In this document: one piece after another, positions 59,619 to 64,000 of the stretch | Layout of the letters: every line of letters begins with the position of its first letter | Position numbering within the stretch: position 1 is the stretch's first letter | Origin: Mesodorylaimus sp. YZB2_4 | Lineage: Eukaryota; Nematoda; Enoplea; Dorylaimida; Dorylaimidae | Reading direction: 5' to 3' | DNA: 64,000 nucleotides | NCBI GenBank assembly: GCA_030248295.1 | Contig: JASANH010000167.1 | Coordinates: 124,001-188,000 of the forward strand | Notes under the pieces: generated by a model | Told to the model about the DNA's origin: nothing | The model's input: the letters and a program-made list of their open reading frames with translations, nothing else | Databases searched by the model: none | Program-made: the position numbers and the translations under genes

Positions 59619-62600
59619 ATATTGAAGCAGATAAGCAAGTATGTGTCAATCATACATGCGTAGGGGGCATGTAACACTGTGTCCGCTCGGAAAGATGTGA
59701 CCTCCACTTTTTTTGTCGCACACCCGCATTTAGTGACGTACATTCTGAGTTCATTTTCTCATATCGTTTCTTCACTGCCAACGCATGTATAAACTGCAGC
59801 AAGCGCGAAAAAGTGCATGAACCCTGGGGAAGGGGTGGGCGCTTTTTCACCTTCTATACATGCACACACGGCTTTGAACACAATTACCCCACTCCCTCCC
59901 ACTCACGATCAGACGCGTGTAGCTTGGAAAAGGAAAGTAGTATAATGATGTGTCCCTTCACGTTTGGTTGCGAATGAAGGTCTGCGTTGGCCTTGGATAT
60001 GTGATAAGCAAGCGGATGTGCGGAAGTAATACTCGTGCATAGACTGGCTGAGATACACCACTGCAGGGGAGAATCTGTCGCATATGACATGAATATTGCG
60101 ATGCCTGTGTGTGGCCTGAATTTGAGGGATGCGTGGAAAGGAGCAAATTGGAGGCAGACGGTTGAGCCTGCTGTGGTTGTGACCATGAGACACGACATGT
60201 GACTCGCGATCAGAGTACTTCGTGTACTGCTTTGTTGTTGATAAGTGTCATTCCGTCTTTCTTGAAATGTTCATGGCATTTACGAATAGTTCACTCTGCT
60301 TGTTGCGAAATCTGAGAGAATCATTGGCTTACTCAGCATGCTATCAAAATTTATTTCCCACGTTAATAGTTTGATAACAGCTTAAAAATAAAGCCGAATT
60401 CGTACTCGTAACGAGATATATTTTACGTTTCGACGAGGGGTATCTGGTTTACGAGAAAACTTTGGTTGCATGGGTGCATCTATGTACTGTATTTCTCCCG
60501 TTGGCACCTGACGAGAGAAGAGGCACGTTGAAAGAAGCCTGATTGCAAGGCTTGGTCAATTCATTCGCTGCAGAAACACCGTTATTAAGCAGGACGAAGC
60601 AAACATCTTCCAAAAGAAAAGTCAGATCTTGATACACGCTCTTTTTCTGGCGGCTTGTCGGTGTTCTCATGCCTACATCTCGGCCGCACACGCGTCTAAG
60701 GTCGCAACGCAAGTTTACACGCCCTTCGCATGTTCTGGCCCATCATCCAATTCATTTGGGGCCTTGTTTTACCCAATGAACTGTATTTTCAGTAGCTCGC
60801 TTTGCTCGTCGCTTACAAGCGAACATAGCCAACCGTTCAGTCGAACTTTGAGAAACCAAAAATTGTAATATGTTTCTAGATGCAGAAGAAAGGTCTGTGT
60901 AAAATATTAGATCTGACCGAGCAGGTCAGCAGTGGCCAGCGCCTAGAGTACTGAGAAATTTTCAAGTTCTGCTGGATTTTTTTGGTTTTTTAACCCGAGT
61001 GTTGGAAGCTTAAACTCGAAACTCCGTACCCAAAAACCGAATTTGGAAAGAACTCTGCGTGTTTTTCTCAACGCTCAGCTTCCTTACCACACAAAAATTC
61101 AGGATTTTAGACACTGATTACAACAGACCAGTCGGCGATGCTCCCTTTTTAGAGGTATACACACAACGTGCACACTGAGGACGACATCCTGAGTGAGACA
61201 TTACGTTCCGTATGTACATCATACTGTAGCTGTGACACATCCGTGGTTGCCCGACTAACTATAAGAGCTTGCAATCTTTCATTCCTCATCGTCAGTCCTA
61301 CTGTGCGGCACAGTTAGCCGATTGATGCACCCCAAATCGCAGCTCTGAAACACCCACCAGTTATTGACTCATCGTCAAAAGATCATAAAATACCCTTTGC
61401 ATGAGTAAGCGCTAGGAACCATGCACTTCGAGCCTCCGGGGTAACAAAAACGCAGTTGCCTAAAGAAAATCTGTTAGTAATACAATGTCGGTTTTCGCTC
61501 AGACAGAGACAAAACAGGCACACAAGCAAGTAAGCTTGATTCTTTGTCTTCAACGGAATTCTACCCAATGCCAGTCGCTTTCTTTTAGGCACAAACAAAA
61601 CAGCCCTACAATAGTGCCAAACCTTTCCTGGCTGACAGCTATCCGTCGCAGTGTGGGAGTCATCCACAGAGCACTCCATTCTGCAGGCAACATTTCCCTT
61701 AAGGGAACCAGGGCACAGGACAGCTCGACCGAAACTTGGCCAAACCAGGACCCGAATCAGACAAGGTGACTATTTTCACCACAACAGGATCAAACTAAAC
61801 CAGGATCGAAATGAACCAGTTTTTTCTGTTGCTAGTAAGGCTAGACCAGACAAGTTGAAGGCCAAGCTGAACAGCGTGTTCGATTAGTGAAGATCAAGAT
61901 ACACCTGCGATCCTGAAAGTCCTAGTTTATGAATGTCCTATCACCAGAAGAGATTTGAGCTAACTTTCTTTTTTTGCTCTGTCAGTGTGAAATGATACAA
62001 GGCACGCGGGTGTCCTGGCTCGATCGGTTCGATAGCTCGGTCGAAGCTGGACAGGGTCTCCGTGGATCAGTGAGGCTTTCGATATGAAAATGCCATACCG
62101 AATTTGACAAAACGACATGAAAAAGCAGCTCTTACGTGCCACATCAGGGCATAGTTCGCTGTGCATGTAAGAGATAACGAGTGAGGCGGGCGTTAGCCCT
62201 GGCATCGTGTGAACTCAAGCGCCCTTCTAATTGAAGCATTCAGGTATATCTTCGACGAAAAGGTGAAAAAACTTGTTTTCGCTGTTAGAAATTGCTCTTT
62301 TTCAAGTAGTTAAAATAACATAAATTAGCAGTTTTGAGGCTCCTTTTACGCAGTTACACATTTTTTTGGCTTGCTCTCAAATCGAGGGTTTTCTAAATTA
62401 TAGCAATTAAAGAAGCCTGGTGTGCTGGCCTTCCATAACAGAAGACGGCTAAGCCTCAAAAACTTGCGAGCTCATGTGGAAAGTTCCGCTTCCCTTAGCG
62501 CATCAATTCATTGTCTTAAAAAATGCTTCATTAGCGTCCACTAAAAATTGCCTTTCTTTACAAAAATATTCCGCCTGCTTACCTTAGTGCGACTTGAGAA

Positions 62601-63424
62601 ACGAGAACGGGGAATGTTGTTTTGCCGTTTTGGCTGATTGGGTAGAATGCTATAGGAACGATTTTAGGCCCAGGCTTGGAAATGTGCAACAATGGCATTC
62701 ATGTAGAAGTTTAATGACTGCGTCAACATCCAGACATTTAGTTGATAAGCACAAACCCTTGAGCAATCAGTGGATCTCGAGGAAGGGTCTGGAGTTTTCT
62801 GCTTGTACCTGAAGAATATTGGAGGGTGTTCTGCAGATATTTGACATTGAGGTACGTACTGCATGCAATGAAAAGTGAATGATCCCGCTACTGGGGTGCA
62901 CTAAACTTTGGTTTTGAGCATGTACAGTTTAGGAGTTCCTTCAGAGCGAGTTAATTTCTTGCGCTGTTGCAGCTTCACTACATACACTCTATTTTGTGTA
63001 GCTGCAGCGGCGAACAGCTTTTATGTTGCTGCAACCATGATGGGATGACCATGGAATGGAAGGAGATTAAGCAACAAATGCAACAAACAAATCGCACCCA
63101 CGAATTTGAGTACAACCCTGCACTCATGTTGTAATAACTACATTTGTACCCTCTCGTCATATTATACGCATACGTAAATCATACTATGAATACTATATAC
63201 AGTATGATGAATAGAGTGTAGTCGTCAAGAATGCCCCGATTCTTGAAGTCATATTCACAGGCTTACTGAAACTTTTCCTGAAATCTTGCCTTTGACATGG
63301 GTGGGCGGAAGTATCAAAGACGAGAATAATGTGTTTTCTTCCGCAGAAGCGGGTTCAGTCGAGCAGCAATAATCGATGGTGATTGGGATAAGAAGTTGCG
63401 CCTTGATCAGCAAATATCAAGGCC
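59619..63424. other. Intergenic DNA between tandem receptors
   Basis: No gene seen. MITE copy B occupies 60838-61140. Nothing else is recognised. Confidence 0.45.
60838..61140. mobile_element. MITE copy B (right end eroded)
   Basis: Aligns with the left 300 bp of copy A (GCCAACCGTTCAGTCGAACT, GGTCAGCAGTGGCCAGCGCC, CTGCGTGTTTTTCTCAACGC). The right inverted arm is only partly recognisable, around ACCAGTCGGCGATGC. Confidence 0.7.
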
Positions 63425-64000
63425 ATGATTACGGGAAATTCAACCTAGTGAGTGCATCAATATCTTTGTATGCTAGGGCTGACCCAAATGTAATAACCTG
63501 ATGTAAGATTATATTTCTTACTTCTTAGTAGCAGCTTACGACGAAATTAGGGGCTTAGAAAAAATTTGCTGTGTCCTTGTAAGGAAATTCCCCTCAAACA
63601 TGATGCTATGAAACCTGAGTAAGAAATTAGCAAGATGGGAAATGCGGGCTACTCTGGCCAGCGCAGTGGCTCGAGTCCTACACCGATTATATAGACTAGC
63701 AATGCATCCTTTGATGAGGCGCCTGATGGCTACACTCAACATTGCTGCCTCACAGGAGCCATCACCCAGCATACGCTGTACTCTGTTCAAGATTCCACTC
63801 TAGCTTTGTCTGATCGGAAGGGGGCAAACATTTTGAAACAAGATTGGGATGGATGTCGGGACTTCAATTACATTTTGATCTGGGTCTCATTTGTGCATTC
63901 TAAAAAAGCAATTACTAGCCCAGAACATCTCTGCGCTGTGGGGCTACTTTATTTGTGTACGTTTCAGTGTCAAATTCGTCCCAGCGCAGTACAAATTCAT
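63425..64000 (+). CDS. Tandem paralogue of the Srsx-like receptor, cut by window end
   Basis: Exon 1 at 63425-63447 (MITGNST plus two bases, donor GTGAGTG) and the start of exon 2 at 63968-64000 (acceptor gtttcag). Exon 2 reads VKFVPAQYKFI, against VEPIPAQYKFI in the upstream gene, and both have a tiny first exon with the same intron phase and an N-glycosylation sequon. The last 18 bases shown are identical to the paralogue (CAGCGCAGTACAAATTCA). The remainder lies beyond the window. Confidence 0.75.

Overview
This is a window of animal nuclear DNA. It has GT–AG introns, a 31-exon spliceosomal helicase gene, tRNA-derived SINEs, LTR and DNA transposons, and two kinds of G-protein-coupled receptor. 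An octopamine/tyramine-like aminergic receptor points to a protostome. Tandem chemoreceptor-like receptors resembling the nematode Srsx type, a BEL/Pao element with an envelope-like end, and many long poly-G/poly-C tracts make a nematode the best guess. I cannot name the species, and nematode placement is moderate confidence at best.

Layout. 1-2.0 kb: the last exons of an unrecognised acidic protein (+). 3.9-5.0 kb: a one-exon WTAP gene (+), a subunit of the mRNA m6A methyltransferase complex. 5.1-19 kb: a transposon-rich block. It holds a BEL/Pao-like LTR element with a 788-codon gag/envelope fusion and no polymerase, inserted into an older dispersed repeat (called RF1 here) whose uninterrupted copy lies at 15.9-16.5 kb. 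It also holds a degenerate hAT element with an 8-bp target duplication, retroelement gag/pol relics, a 1.2-kb palindrome made of two inverted RF1 copies, and SINEs. 20.5-21.8 kb: a single-exon type I membrane protein of unknown family (-).

23.5-39.3 kb: the complete SNRNP200 (Brr2) gene (-). I placed all 31 exons; the phases close to 6453 nt (2150 residues plus stop). Its introns carry most of the SINE copies, a 24-bp tandem array and GATCGAT-rich DNA. 39.4-50.5 kb: an 11-kb stretch in which I see no gene, only repeat fragments and a hairpin. 50.5-52.5 kb: a single-exon biogenic amine receptor (+), followed by a dead partial duplicate of its own 3' end. 53-58 kb: intergenic DNA with a MITE that has about 140-bp inverted ends. 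58.4-59.6 kb: a two-exon Srsx-like receptor (+). 63.4-64.0 kb: the start of a tandem paralogue cut by the window edge.

Functionally, WTAP and SNRNP200 both act in nuclear mRNA processing and the receptors act in signalling. Nothing suggests the genes form an operon. The most notable items are the pol-less gag/env LTR element with its sequence-proven empty site, the tRNA-derived SINE family, the degenerate C-terminal helicase cassette of Brr2, the tandem receptor pair with tiny first exons, and several compact foldback hairpins.
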